Assembly: GCF_009859475.1 (NCBI RefSeq) | Contig: NZ_CP044549.1 | Location: 2,604,001-2,668,000, forward strand | DNA: 64,000 bases | Source: Hydrogenophaga sp. BPS33 | GTDB taxonomy: Bacteria; Pseudomonadota; Gammaproteobacteria; Burkholderiales; Burkholderiaceae_C | Reading direction: 5' to 3' | The notes under the pieces: generated by a model | What the model saw: only the letters and a program-made list of their open reading frames with translations | Databases searched by the model: none | What the model was told of the DNA's origin: nothing | Shown here: in pieces, positions 16,436 to 26,942 of the stretch | Position numbering within the stretch: the stretch's first letter is position 1 | Layout of the letters: every line of letters begins with the position of its first letter | Position numbers and translations under genes: made by a program

Positions 16436-17329
16436 TCACCCCATCAAATGTCGAATCAGCTCCAGCGTCTTCTGCTGTGTCAGCGTAGCGGGGCGCTGCG
16501 AGCTCACTGCCAGGCACAGGCGGGTGCGCAGCGGCGGGTCGCACACCGCGCGCATGCGGTAGGCGGAGGGGCGGATCGAGCTCAGCACGGCGTTGGGCGC
16601 GAGCAGGGCGGCACCCACACCGTCGGCCACCAGATCGAGGATGGCCGAGACACCGTCGATTTCCAGCGCGATGTTGGGCCGGCAGCCGATGTTGGCCATC
16701 TCGGTCTCCACGTGCATGCGGATCGCATTGGGCCGGCTCGGGATCACCAAGGGCAGGACCGCAACCTCGCGCAGCGGCATGGGCAGCGGCGGGGGGTCTT
16801 CGGACAGGCCCGGCGGCCGTGGTTCCACCAGCACCAGTTCCTCGTCCTGCAAGGGCGAAATCTCCAGGTCGGGCGAGGGCAGCGCGTTGTAGAGCACCGC
16901 AATATCCAGCCGCCCCGTCACCAGCGCCTCGCGCATGGACATCGACAACCCCTCGCTGATCGACAGGCTGGCCTGCGGCAGTTGCTGGCGGAACGCCCGC
17001 GTGAGCGGCACCGTGATCACGCGCGCCAGGCTGGGTGGCAGGCCGATGGCCACGCGCCCGGCCAGCGCACCGCGCACCCGCCCCAGTTCCTCGCGCGCCC
17101 GCTCCACCTGGTGCAGGATGCCGCGCCCGTGCGCCAGCAACAGCGTGCCGGCTTCGGTGGGCGTGGCCCCGCGGCCGTTGCGCACCAGCAGGTTTTGCCG
17201 CAGCTCCACTTCGAGCAGCCGCACCTGGCGCGAGAGCGCGGGTTGCGCCACGTTGAGGGCGATGGCCGCGCGGGTGAAGCTGCCCAGTTCGGCCACGCGC
17301 ACGAAGTATTCGAGTTGTTTCAGGTCCAT
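16436..17329 (-). CDS. LysR-family regulator of the protocatechuate 4,5-cleavage operon
   Basis: 297 aa from the ATG at 17329 (MDLKQLEYFVRVAELGSF), the canonical LysR start; the frame is open to 17962 only as a shadow of the next gene. The N-terminal HTH (residues 1-60) reads FTRAAIALNVAQPALSRQVRLLE, and the rest is a periplasmic-binding-like effector domain. It is divergent to the pmd-type operon with 108 bp between the starts, which is the usual arrangement for a LysR activator responding to a pathway compound. Probable role equals PmdR of Comamonas, but the effector is not deducible. Confidence 0.9.
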   Translation of the reverse strand: MDLKQLEYFVRVAELGSFTRAAIALNVAQPALSRQVRLLEVELRQNLLVRNGRGATPTEAGTLLLAHGRGILHQVERAREELGRVRGALAGRVAIGLPPSLARVITVPLTRAFRQQLPQASLSISEGLSMSMREALVTGRLDIAVLYNALPSPDLEISPLQDEELVLVEPRPPGLSEDPPPLPMPLREVAVLPLVIPSRPNAIRMHVETEMANIGCRPNIALEIDGVSAILDLVADGVGAALLAPNAVLSSIRPSAYRMRAVCDPPLRTRLCLAVSSQRPATLTQQKTLELIRHLMG

Positions 17330-17360
17330 AGCCGCACCATCATAGTTATGTAATTTTGTT

Positions 17361-17376
17361 CTAGCTGATAGGCTAG
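17361..17376. promoter_or_regulatory. Inverted repeat CTAGC-N6-GCTAG, candidate LysR site
   Basis: Lies midway between the divergent lysR (start 17329) and the first pmd-operon gene (start 17438), inside an AT-richer stretch. Position fits a LysR recognition site though the classic T-N11-A spacing is not exact. Confidence 0.4.
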
Positions 17377-17437
17377 CTAGTGTCTTTTCCTCAGGGGTGG
17401 TGCGGGCCACAATGCGCAGTCTTTCACGCACAACACC

Positions 17438-18151
17438 ATGAACACCGAGACAACCCCCACCCTGCGAGGCATTTCGTCCATGGCCACCCGGCAGGTGCTG
17501 GCCGAGCTGGCCAGCGCGTTCGAACGCCGCACGGGCTGCGCGGTGGCCATCGAGTCCGTGGGTGGTGTGGATGCCGCCCAGCGCGTGGCGGCCGGCGAAG
17601 CCTTCGACGTGGTGGTGCTGGCCTCCGACGCGATCGACCGGCTGATCGCCGCGGGCCACTTGCAGGCGGGCAGCCGGGTGGACCTGGTGCGCTCCAGCGT
17701 GGCGGTGGCCGCGCGCCAGGGTGCAGCGCAGCCCGACATCGGCACCGAAGCCGCGCTGCAGCAGGCGGTGCGTGCGGCCCGGCGCATCGGCTACTCCACC
17801 GGCCCCAGCGGCACGGCGCTGGTCGCCTTGTTCGAGCGCTGGGGCATGGGGGACGCGGTGCGCGAGCGGCTCGTGCAGGCGCGTCCCGGCGTGCCGGTGG
17901 GCTCGCTGGTGGCACAGGGCGAGGCCGACTTGGGCTTTCAACAGCTGAGCGAGCTCATCCACGTGCAGGGCATTGCCGTGCTGGGCACCATGCCCGCCGA
18001 GCTGAACTTCGACACCATCTTCTCGGCCGGCCTGCCCATGGGCCTGGCCGGCCGCCCCGAGCAGGCCGCGTGCGTGCGCGCCCTGCTCGATTTCCTGAAC
18101 TCGCCCGATGCCGAAGCGGCCAAGCGCCGCCAGGGCATGGAGCCGATCTGA
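17438..18151 (+). CDS. ModA-like periplasmic-binding-fold protein without signal peptide
   Basis: 237 aa. The fold is that of molybdate/extracellular solute-binding proteins: LRGISSMATRQVLAELASAFERRTG at the start (helix after strand 1), FDVVVLASDAIDRL, RIGYSTGPSGTALVALFERWG (anion-loop region) and a C-terminal FLNSPDAEAAKRRQGMEPI. There is no signal peptide, so it should stay in the cytoplasm. It is the first gene of the pmd-type operon, 40 bp before the hydratase gene. The role is unknown: it might bind a pathway acid, act as a sensor with LysR, or cover the missing oxalomesaconate tautomerase step. Ribosome site is weak. Confidence 0.75.
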   Translation: MNTETTPTLRGISSMATRQVLAELASAFERRTGCAVAIESVGGVDAAQRVAAGEAFDVVVLASDAIDRLIAAGHLQAGSRVDLVRSSVAVAARQGAAQPDIGTEAALQQAVRAARRIGYSTGPSGTALVALFERWGMGDAVRERLVQARPGVPVGSLVAQGEADLGFQQLSELIHVQGIAVLGTMPAELNFDTIFSAGLPMGLAGRPEQAACVRALLDFLNSPDAEAAKRRQGMEPI

Positions 18152-18191
18152 TCCTTCCGATTTCCGAAAACCCTCTCAGGAGACAGCCCGC

Positions 18192-19226
18192 ATGAGCCTC
18201 ATCATCGATTGCCATGGCCACTACACCACGGCGCCCAAGGCGCTGGAAGCCTGGCGCAACCAGCAGATCGCTGGCATCCAGGACCCCGCGGTGAGCCCGA
18301 AGGTGGCCGACCTGAAGATCAGCGACGACGAGCTGCGCGAGTCCATCGAGACCAACCAGCTCAAGCTGATGAAGGAGCGCGGCAGCGACATCACGCTGTT
18401 CTCGCCACGCGCGAGCTTCATGGCGCACCACATCGGCGACTTCAACGTCTCCAGCACCTGGGCCGCCATCTGCAACGAGCTCTGCTACCGCGTCTCCACG
18501 CTGTTCCCGGACCACTTCGTGCCCGTGGCCATGCTGCCGCAATCGCCTGGTGTGGACCCCAAGACCTGCATTCCCGAGTTGGAGAAATGCGTCAAGGAAT
18601 ACGGCGCGGTCGGCATCAACCTGAACCCCGATCCGTCAGGTGGCCATTGGACCAGCCCGCCGCTGACCGACAAGCACTGGTACCCGATCTACGAAAAGAT
18701 GGCCGAGTACGACCTGCCGGCCATGATCCACGTGAGCACCAGCTGCAACGCTTGCTTCCACACCACCGGCGCGCACTACCTCAACGCCGACACCACGGCC
18801 TTCATGCAGCTGATCCAGGGCGATCTGTTCAAGGACTTCCCGACGCTGAAGTTCCTGATTCCGCACGGCGGTGGCGCGGTGCCGTACCACTGGGGCCGTT
18901 TCCGTGGTCTGGCACAGGAGATGAAGAAGCCGTTGCTCGACACGCACCTGATGAACAACGTGTTCTTCGACACCTGCGTGTACCACCAGCCCGGCATCGA
19001 CCTGCTCAACACCGTGATCCCGGTGAAGAACGTGCTGTTCGCCAGCGAAATGATCGGCGCGGTGCGCGGCATCGACCCGACCACCGGCCACTACTACGAC
19101 GACACCAAGCGCTACATCGAAGCGTCGACGATTCTGAGTGCCGAGGACAAGCACCAGATCTACGAAGGCAACGTGCGCCGCGTGTTCCCGCGCCTGGACG
19201 CGCGTCTCAAATCGAAAGGACTTTGA
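18192..19226 (+). CDS. pmdE: 4-oxalomesaconate hydratase
   Basis: 344-aa amidohydrolase-fold hydratase of the LigJ/PmdE type. Metal motif DCHGHY at residues 6-11, then [37 protein letters not shown] and [11 protein letters not shown], all characteristic of LigJ. It adds water to 4-oxalomesaconate to give 4-carboxy-4-hydroxy-2-oxoadipate (CHA). AGGAGA precedes the ATG. Followed at 1 bp by the CHA aldolase gene, the next step of the same pathway. Confidence 0.93.
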   Translation: MSLIIDCHGHYTTAPKALEAWRNQQIAGIQDPAVSPKVADLKISDDELRESIETNQLKLMKERGSDITLFSPRASFMAHHIGDFNVSSTWAAICNELCYRVSTLFPDHFVPVAMLPQSPGVDPKTCIPELEKCVKEYGAVGINLNPDPSGGHWTSPPLTDKHWYPIYEKMAEYDLPAMIHVSTSCNACFHTTGAHYLNADTTAFMQLIQGDLFKDFPTLKFLIPHGGGAVPYHWGRFRGLAQEMKKPLLDTHLMNNVFFDTCVYHQPGIDLLNTVIPVKNVLFASEMIGAVRGIDPTTGHYYDDTKRYIEASTILSAEDKHQIYEGNVRRVFPRLDARLKSKGL

Positions 19227-19227
19227 T

Positions 19228-19911
19228 ATGTACGAACTTGGCGTTGTCTACCGCAACATCACCCGCGCCAACCGCGAGGCCGCTGACGGCCTGGCCGCAC
19301 TCGGCTCCGCCACGGTCCACGAGGCCATGGGCCGCGTCGGCTTGCTCAAGCCCTACATGCGCCCGATCTACCCGGGCCAGCAGGTCAGCGGCACCGCCGT
19401 CACCGTGCTGCTGCACCCCGGCGACAACTGGATGCTGCACGTCGCGGCCGAGCAGATCCAGCCCGGTGACATCGTCGTGGCCGCCATCACCGCGGAGTGC
19501 ACCGACGGATACTTCGGCGATCTGCTCGCCACCTCGTTCCAGGCGCGCGGTGCGCGCGCGCTCGTCATCGATGCCGGCGTGCGGGACGTGAAGACCCTGC
19601 AGGAGATGAACTTCCCGGTGTGGAGCAAAGCCATCAGCAGCAAGGGCTGCATCAAGGCCACCATCGGCTCGGTGAACATCCCCGTGGTCTGTGCCGGCAT
19701 GCTGGTGACGCCGGGTGACGTGATCGTGGCCGACGACGACGGCGTCGTTTGCGTGCCCGCCGCGCGCGCGGTGGAAACGCTGGCGGCCGCCCAGAAGCGC
19801 GAGAGCTTCGAGGGTGAAAAGCGCGCCAAGCTGGCCAGCGGCGTGCTGGGGCTGGACATGTACAAGATGCGCGAACCGCTTGCCGCTGCAGGTCTTCGCT
19901 ATATCGACTGA
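19228..19911 (+). CDS. pmdF: 4-carboxy-4-hydroxy-2-oxoadipate aldolase / oxaloacetate decarboxylase
   Basis: 227-aa class II pyruvate aldolase of the RraA-like HMG/CHA aldolase family. The metal/phosphate blocks are [21 protein letters not shown] and [19 protein letters not shown], containing the Arg-Asp pair that binds pyruvate and Mg2+. Splits CHA into pyruvate and oxaloacetate. GAAAGGA lies just upstream of the ATG at 19228, which overlaps no other gene. Confidence 0.93.
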   Translation: MYELGVVYRNITRANREAADGLAALGSATVHEAMGRVGLLKPYMRPIYPGQQVSGTAVTVLLHPGDNWMLHVAAEQIQPGDIVVAAITAECTDGYFGDLLATSFQARGARALVIDAGVRDVKTLQEMNFPVWSKAISSKGCIKATIGSVNIPVVCAGMLVTPGDVIVADDDGVVCVPAARAVETLAAAQKRESFEGEKRAKLASGVLGLDMYKMREPLAAAGLRYID

Positions 19912-19920
19912 GGACGGCAC

Positions 19921-20853
19921 ATGAGCAAACCAACTTCCGGCGACTTCACCAAAACCGCGGGCTGGCTCGACTGGTTCGACGGCCCGAGCAAGCCGCGTTT
20001 CAAGTTGCCCGCAGGCGCGGTTGACGCGCACTGCCACGTGTTCGGCCCCGGCGCCGAATTCCCTTACGCAGCCGAGCGCAAATACACGCCGTGCGACGCG
20101 AGCAAGGCCCAGCTGTTCGCTCTGCGCGACCATCTCGGCTTCTCGCGCAACGTGGTGGTGCAGGCCACCTGTCACGGTGCGGACAACAGCGCCATGGTCG
20201 ACGCCTGCCTCTCCAGCGGTGGCAAGGCACGCGGCGTGGCCACGGTCAAGCGCAGCGTCTCCGACGAGGAACTTCAGCGCCTGCACGCCGCTGGCGTGCG
20301 CGGCGTGCGCTTCAACTTCGTCAAGCGTCTGGTCGACTTCACGCCCAAGGACGAATTGCTGGAGATCGCCACGCGCGTCGGCAAACTGGGCTGGCACGTG
20401 GTGATTTACTTCGAAGCGGTGGACCTGCCCGAGTTGTGGGACTTCTTCACCGCGCTGCCCACCACCGTGGTGGTGGACCACATGGGCACGCCCGATGTGA
20501 CCAAGCCGGTGGATGGCCCCGAGTTCGCGCTGTTCCTCAAGTTCATGCGCGAGAACCCCAATGTGTGGAGCAAGGTGACTTGCCCCGAGCGCTTGAGCGT
20601 CACCGGCCCGAAGGCGCTGGACGGCGAGCAGGCCGCCTACCAGGACGTGGTGCCGTTCGCGCGCCGCGTGGTGCAAGAATTCCCCGACCGCGTGATCTGG
20701 GGCACCGACTGGCCGCACCCCAACCTGAAGAAGCACATGCCCGACGACGGCCTGCTGGTGGACTTCATTCCCCAGATCGCACCCACCCCCGAAGAGCAGA
20801 AGAAGCTGCTGGTGACCAACCCCATGAAGTTGTACTGGCCAGAGGAGGTCTGA
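19921..20853 (+). CDS. pmdD: 2-pyrone-4,6-dicarboxylate hydrolase
   Basis: 310-aa amidohydrolase-superfamily lactonase (LigI/PmdD). VDAHCHVFGP gives the HxH motif, VVVQATCHGADN, RGVRFNFVKRLVDF, VVVDHMGTPD and IWGTDWPHPNLKKHMPDDG follow, the last with the catalytic Asp. Opens the 2-pyrone-4,6-dicarboxylate ring to 4-oxalomesaconate. Lies 9 bp after the aldolase gene and 1 bp before the dioxygenase alpha gene. Confidence 0.95.
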   Translation: MSKPTSGDFTKTAGWLDWFDGPSKPRFKLPAGAVDAHCHVFGPGAEFPYAAERKYTPCDASKAQLFALRDHLGFSRNVVVQATCHGADNSAMVDACLSSGGKARGVATVKRSVSDEELQRLHAAGVRGVRFNFVKRLVDFTPKDELLEIATRVGKLGWHVVIYFEAVDLPELWDFFTALPTTVVVDHMGTPDVTKPVDGPEFALFLKFMRENPNVWSKVTCPERLSVTGPKALDGEQAAYQDVVPFARRVVQEFPDRVIWGTDWPHPNLKKHMPDDGLLVDFIPQIAPTPEEQKKLLVTNPMKLYWPEEV

Positions 20854-20854
20854 C

Positions 20855-22148
<1,294 letters not shown>

Positions 22149-22208
22149 GCTTGCGGGGCAGACCGCAGTCGCGCAGCGGCCAGCTCTGTCCCCAACTGGA
22201 GTAAAGAT

Positions 22209-23171
22209 ATGAGCAAAACCATCAAAGTCGCCCTCGCGGGCGCCGGCGCCTTCGGCATCAAGCACCTGGACGGCATCAAGAACATCGACGGCGTCGAGGT
22301 GATCTCGCTGATCGGCCGTGAACGGGACAAGACCCAGGAAGTGGCGAAGCAGTACGGTATTGGCCACGTCACCACCGAGCTGTCCGAGTCGCTCGCGCTC
22401 AAGGACCTGGACGCCGTCATCCTCTGCACGCCCACGCAGATGCACGCCGAACAGACCCTGGCCTGTCTGAAGGCCGGCAAGCACGTGCAAGTGGAAATTC
22501 CGCTGGCCGACAGCCTCCAGGGTGCGGACGACGTCGTCGCGCTGCAGAAGAAGACGGGCCTTGTCGCCATGTGCGGCCACACGCGCCGCTTCAACCCCAG
22601 CCACCAGTTCGTGCACAACCAGATCCAGGCTGGCACGTTCAACATCCATCAGATGGATGTGCAGACCTATTTCTTCCGCCGCACCAACACCAACGCACTC
22701 GGCCAGGCGCGCAGCTGGACCGACCACCTGCTGTGGCACCACGCCGCACACACGGTGGACCTTTTTGCCTACCAGGCCAACAGCCCGATCGTGCAGGCCA
22801 ACGCCATCCAGGGTCCGATCCATCCCACGCTGGGCATCGCCATGGACATGAGCATCCAGCTCAAGGCCGCCAACGGCGCGATCTGCACGCTCAGCCTGAG
22901 CTTCAACAACGATGGGCCCTTCGGTGCCTTCTTCCGCTACATCGGCGACAACGCGACCTACATTGCACGCTACGACGACCTGTACACGGGCAAGGACGAG
23001 AAGGTCGACGTGTCCAAGGTGGCGGTGAGCATGAACGGCATCGAGTTGCAGGACCGCGAGTTCTTCGCCTCCATCCGGGAAGGCCGCGAACCCAATTCCA
23101 GCGTGGCCAAGGTGCTCGCCTGCTACCAGGTGCTGCACAAGCTCGAACAGCAACTCAACGCGCAAGGGTGA
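22209..23171 (+). CDS. pmdC: 4-carboxy-2-hydroxymuconate-6-semialdehyde dehydrogenase
   Basis: 320-aa Gfo/Idh/MocA-type oxidoreductase of the LigC/PmdC family. Rossmann motif GAGAFG at residues 11-16, ILCTPTQMHAEQTLACLKAGKHVQVEIPLADS (residues about 77-108, family-typical EIP in place of EKP) and CGHTRRFNPSHQ. Oxidises CHMS hemiacetal to 2-pyrone-4,6-dicarboxylate with NAD(P)+. A 60-bp gap with an imperfect hairpin (GGGGCAGA/TCTGTCCCC) separates it from pmdB; GGAG precedes the ATG. Confidence 0.95.
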   Translation: MSKTIKVALAGAGAFGIKHLDGIKNIDGVEVISLIGRERDKTQEVAKQYGIGHVTTELSESLALKDLDAVILCTPTQMHAEQTLACLKAGKHVQVEIPLADSLQGADDVVALQKKTGLVAMCGHTRRFNPSHQFVHNQIQAGTFNIHQMDVQTYFFRRTNTNALGQARSWTDHLLWHHAAHTVDLFAYQANSPIVQANAIQGPIHPTLGIAMDMSIQLKAANGAICTLSLSFNNDGPFGAFFRYIGDNATYIARYDDLYTGKDEKVDVSKVAVSMNGIELQDREFFASIREGREPNSSVAKVLACYQVLHKLEQQLNAQG

Positions 23172-23176
23172 TCGCC

Positions 23177-24175
23177 ATGCAGCAGCGCCCACTCGGTCCC
23201 TTCAGCGTCTCGGCCATCGGGCTGGGCTGCATGAACATCTGCCATGCCTACGGAGCGCCTGTGTCGAAAGAGCAGGCCGAGCGCGTGCTGCTGACCGCGC
23301 TGGACAACGGCGTGACCCACTTCGACACCGCAGCGCTCTACGGTTTTGGCGCGAGCGAAACGCACGTGGGCAACGTGCTGGCCAAGCACCGCAGCCAGTT
23401 CACGCTGGCCAGCAAAGGCGGCATGGCCGGCGTGCAGTTCGACGATGGTGTCAAGCGCGTCATCGACGGCCGGCCCGAGGCCATTCGCAAGAACTGCGAA
23501 GACAGCCTGCGCCGGCTGAAAACCGACGTCATCGACCTCTACTACCTGCACCGCTGGGACAAACAGGTGCCGGTGGAAGAGAGCGTCGGCGCGATGAGCG
23601 ACCTGGTGCGCGCGGGCAAGGTGCGCACGCTGGGCCTGTCGGAGGTCTCGGCCGCCACCCTGCGCAAGGCGCAGGCGGTGCACCCCATCACCGCCTTGCA
23701 GACCGAGTACTCGCTGTGGACGCGCAACCCCGAAATTGCGGTGCTCGAGACCTGCCGCGAGTTCGGCATTGCCTTCGTGGCCTTCAGCCCTTTGGCACGC
23801 GGGTTCTTGTGCGGCCCCGATCTGAATGTGGGCAGCTTCGACCCCAAGGACATCCGCCTGCCGATGCCGCGTTTCAAGCCCGAGCATTTCGGCCGCAACC
23901 TGCAATTGCTTCCCGCCTACCGTGCCATTGCCCAAGAGGTGGGCTGCACGCCGGCCCAACTGGCGCTGGCCTGGCTGTTGCACCAGGGGCCGGACATCCT
24001 GCCGATTCCCGGCACCGCGCGCGAAGCCCACCTGCTGGACAACCTCGGCGCTGCCGACGTGAAGCTGGACGCGGCCACGCTGGCCAGGCTCGATGCGCTG
24101 ATCAACCAGAAAACGGTGAGTGGAAACCGGTACACCGAGCAGGCGAACAAAGAGATCGACACGGAGGCTTATTGA
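23177..24175 (+). CDS. Aldo/keto reductase
   Basis: 332-aa AKR with the full tetrad: Asp52 region FDTAALYGFGASE (Asp, Tyr), LASKGG (Lys) and YYLHRWD (His). The C-terminal IPIPGTAREAHLLDN-like segment (LPIPGTAREAHL) binds the NADPH phosphate. Starts 5 bp after pmdC, so it is the last gene of the operon. No step of the protocatechuate pathway needs it; reducing an aromatic aldehyde or a dead-end semialdehyde is a possible role. Confidence 0.88.
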   Translation: MQQRPLGPFSVSAIGLGCMNICHAYGAPVSKEQAERVLLTALDNGVTHFDTAALYGFGASETHVGNVLAKHRSQFTLASKGGMAGVQFDDGVKRVIDGRPEAIRKNCEDSLRRLKTDVIDLYYLHRWDKQVPVEESVGAMSDLVRAGKVRTLGLSEVSAATLRKAQAVHPITALQTEYSLWTRNPEIAVLETCREFGIAFVAFSPLARGFLCGPDLNVGSFDPKDIRLPMPRFKPEHFGRNLQLLPAYRAIAQEVGCTPAQLALAWLLHQGPDILPIPGTAREAHLLDNLGAADVKLDAATLARLDALINQKTVSGNRYTEQANKEIDTEAY

Positions 24176-24303
24176 CCCCCCGTCGCGCTTCGCGCGGGCG
24201 CTGAAAAAAACCGAAACATAGCGATACCGCGCCGAGACGACGCTGGCGTGTCCGCTCGGCACCATCTGGGTCATGTTCAACCGTCCCATCGAAAGGACAT
24301 CAC

Positions 24304-24771
24304 ATGAAAACCTGGATCAAACGCTCGCTCATGGGCTTCACCGGCGTGGCCATCGCGGTCGGCAGCCTGGCTGCCTGCGGCACACGCCACCACGAACGCG
24401 GGCCCATGAGCCCCGAGAAGATCACCGAAGTGCGTGGCAAGGTGGTCAACCGCATCACCAGCAAACTCGATCTCAACGCCGAACAACAGCAAAAACTCAA
24501 CGTGCTGGCCGACAAGGTGCAAGCGCAGCGCCTGGCCATGATTGGCCAGACCACCAACCCGCGCGCCGAGATGCAGGCATTGGTGTCGGGCGACAAGTTC
24601 GACCGCGCCCGCGCCCTGCACCTGCTCGACGAGAAGACCCGCGCGGTTCAAGTGAGCAGCCCCGAAGTGATCAACGCGCTGGCCGATTTTTACGACAGCC
24701 TGAACCCCACGCAACAGGGCGAGGTGCGCGAGCGCCTGCAAAAACGCCGAGGCTGGTTCGCGCGCGGTTGA
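24304..24771 (+). CDS. Spy/CpxP-like periplasmic stress lipoprotein
   Basis: 155 aa with a lipoprotein signal (lipobox LAAC, Cys25) and a helical body carrying two LTxxQ-like motifs, LDLNAEQQQKL and LNPTQQGEVRERLQ, the hallmark of the CpxP/Spy chaperone family. Preceded by GAAAGGAC. It lies 25 bp ahead of an OmpR-type regulator and its kinase, the layout of envelope-stress systems where the CpxP-like protein restrains the kinase. No CpxR box was recognised upstream. Confidence 0.82.
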   Translation: MKTWIKRSLMGFTGVAIAVGSLAACGTRHHERGPMSPEKITEVRGKVVNRITSKLDLNAEQQQKLNVLADKVQAQRLAMIGQTTNPRAEMQALVSGDKFDRARALHLLDEKTRAVQVSSPEVINALADFYDSLNPTQQGEVRERLQKRRGWFARG

Positions 24772-24796
24772 TCGCCCCACTGGGCGACAATGCCCC

Positions 24797-25522
24797 ATGC
24801 CCCGCATCCTGCTCATCGACGACGACGAACAGCTCGGACCGCCGCTGACCACCTACTTCCAGCGGTTCGAGCTCGCGCTCGCCCACGCGCTGCGGCCCGG
24901 TGAGGGCCTGGCGCGTCTGCGTGGCGAAGCCTTCGATGCCGCCATCCTCGACGTCATGCTGCCCGAGATGGACGGCTTCGAGCTCTGCCGCACCATCCGC
25001 AAGGAAAGCGACATCCCCATCGTCATGCTCACCGCGCGCGGCGACGTGATGGACCGCGTGGTCGGCCTCGAACTCGGCGCAGACGCCTACCTGCCCAAAC
25101 CCTTCGAGCCGCGCGAACTCGTGGCACTCATTCAGACCGTGCTGCGCCGTCGCAACGGCGGCAATGGACCGGCCACACCGGCCATGGCCATGGCCATGGC
25201 CACGGCCGTGGTCGAGCAGGGCGTGTTGCACTTCGATGGCCTGAGCATCGACCCGACGCGGCGCAGCGTGTTGCGCCAGGGCGAGCCGGTAGAACTCACC
25301 AGCACCGAGTTCGACCTGCTGCACCTGCTTGCGCGCGATGCGGGCCGCGTGTTCAACCGCGACGACATCCTCAACCAGTTGCGCGGCCACGAGGCCGACC
25401 TCTACACCCGCGCGGTCGACATCGTGGTGAGCCGCCTGCGCAAGAAGCTCGAGCCGCTGGACTGCATTAAAACGCTGCGCAACGCCGGCTATACGCTGGC
25501 GCTGCCCAAGCGGCACCGCTGA
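24797..25522 (+). CDS. OmpR/PhoB-family response regulator
   Basis: 241 aa. Receiver domain with DDDE acidic pair near residue 8, phospho-acceptor Asp in AILDVMLPEMDGFE, Thr/Ser switch in MLTARGD and Lys in LPKPFEPREL; C-terminal winged helix with TSTEFDLLHLLARDAG and RAVDIVVSRLRKKLEP. The linker holds AMAMAMATA, encoded by three and a half GCCATG repeats (25181-25204). One base separates it from the kinase gene. CpxR-like by context. Confidence 0.92.
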   Translation: MPRILLIDDDEQLGPPLTTYFQRFELALAHALRPGEGLARLRGEAFDAAILDVMLPEMDGFELCRTIRKESDIPIVMLTARGDVMDRVVGLELGADAYLPKPFEPRELVALIQTVLRRRNGGNGPATPAMAMAMATAVVEQGVLHFDGLSIDPTRRSVLRQGEPVELTSTEFDLLHLLARDAGRVFNRDDILNQLRGHEADLYTRAVDIVVSRLRKKLEPLDCIKTLRNAGYTLALPKRHR

Positions 25523-25523
25523 C

Positions 25524-26942
25524 ATGACCGCCACCGCCTTGCCCTGGTACCGCCGCGCGCTCAACGCCGTGCGCTGCTCGCTCAAGCTGCGCATGGTGCT
25601 GGTGTTTCTGCTGCTGGCCTCGGCCATGTCGTTCACCTTCATCGCGGGCGTGCAGAAAGCCTTCTCCGTGGGCTGGCGCGAAGCCGCCCGGCCCTTGCTC
25701 ATGGATTACGTCGACCGCCTGGCCAACGAGGTCTCGGCCCAGGGTGTATCGCCCGATATCGGGCGCGCCCAGGCACTGACGCAACGCCTGCCGATCACCA
25801 TCGACATCAGCGGTCCGCGGGTGAACTGGCGCTCGCACCCTGACCAGGAGCACCCACGCTGGCGACGTGACCAGTGGCGTGCGGACCGCGAAGATGGTGC
25901 CGGCTGGGGCGACGACGCGGACTGGCAGCAATTGCTGCAACGCGCGACGGCCGATGGCCACCGCATCGAATTCGGTGTGAACGAAGCCGCGTTCGACCGA
26001 CGCCCCAAGCTGGTGGGCTACACCCTGGTTGCCTTGCTCACGCTCACGTTGCTGGCCTACCTGTACGTGCGCCGCCTGCTGCGCCCGCTGGACCATATCC
26101 GCCAGGGCGCGCTGCGCTTTGGCGCTGGCGAGTTCGGCGAACCCATTCCCGTGCGCCATGCGCACCGGCCCGACGAACTCGGCCAACTCGCGGCCACCAT
26201 CAACACCATGGGCCACGACATCCACCAGATGCTCGAAGCCCAGCGCGCGCTGCTGCTGGCCATCAGCCACGAGCTCCGCAGCCCGCTCACGCGTGCCCGG
26301 CTCAACACCGAGTTGCTGCCCGAGTCGGACGAAGTCGCGCCACAGCGCCAGGCCCTCTTGCGCGATCTGAGCGAAATGGCGCGCCTCATCAGCGACCTGC
26401 TGGAGAGCGAGCGCCTGGCGGGCCGGCACAAAGCCTTGCGCCGCGAACCTACTGACCCGGCCAGCCTGGTGCGCGAAGTCATCGACGAACTCGCCGCCAC
26501 CCAGCCTGCGGCGCGCGACATTGCCGTGCATCTGGCGCCGGACTTGCCCTCGCTGGCGCTCGACCGCATCCGGGTGCGCCTGCTGCTGCGCAACCTGCTG
26601 GACAACGCCTTGCGCCACAACGCGGGCGCGGACCGGCCTGTTGAGCTGCACGTTCGCACGATCGAAGGAGCGCCGGGCATCGAAGTCACCGTGCGCGACC
26701 ACGGCCCCGGTGTGCCCGACGACCAGATCCCGAACCTCGCGCAGCCCTTCTACCGTCCCGATGCCGCGCGCACCCGCAGCGCGGGTGGTGTGGGTTTGGG
26801 TTTGTACCTGTGCAAACTCGTTGCGCAGGCACACGGGGGAGGGCTGCAGGTGCGCAATGCGCGACCCGGGCTGGAAGTGTCAGTGCGCCTGCCGGGCGAC
26901 GACCGGGAGGGGGCCGCAGGCGCCGTTCAGCGCCGCGTGTGA
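25524..26942 (+). CDS. Sensor histidine kinase (CpxA-like)
   Basis: 472-aa membrane kinase. TM1 about residues 24-45, a periplasmic domain of about 110 residues rich in Trp/Arg/Asp, TM2 about 162-182, HAMP, then HisKA (AISHELRSPLTRARL with the phospho-His) and HATPase_c with NLLDNALRHN (N box), VRDHGPGVPD (G1) and GGVGLGLYLCK (G2). Operon with the Spy-like gene and response regulator. Its 3' end overlaps by 16 bp the convergent anti-sigma gene. Confidence 0.92.
   Translation: MTATALPWYRRALNAVRCSLKLRMVLVFLLLASAMSFTFIAGVQKAFSVGWREAARPLLMDYVDRLANEVSAQGVSPDIGRAQALTQRLPITIDISGPRVNWRSHPDQEHPRWRRDQWRADREDGAGWGDDADWQQLLQRATADGHRIEFGVNEAAFDRRPKLVGYTLVALLTLTLLAYLYVRRLLRPLDHIRQGALRFGAGEFGEPIPVRHAHRPDELGQLAATINTMGHDIHQMLEAQRALLLAISHELRSPLTRARLNTELLPESDEVAPQRQALLRDLSEMARLISDLLESERLAGRHKALRREPTDPASLVREVIDELAATQPAARDIAVHLAPDLPSLALDRIRVRLLLRNLLDNALRHNAGADRPVELHVRTIEGAPGIEVTVRDHGPGVPDDQIPNLAQPFYRPDAARTRSAGGVGLGLYLCKLVAQAHGGGLQVRNARPGLEVSVRLPGDDREGAAGAVQRRV

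Noticed and set aside
24176..24303. CpxR box or terminator ahead of the Spy-like gene
   Set aside because: A small GCGC hairpin is present but no T-tract on the plus strand and no paired GTAAA motifs were found.
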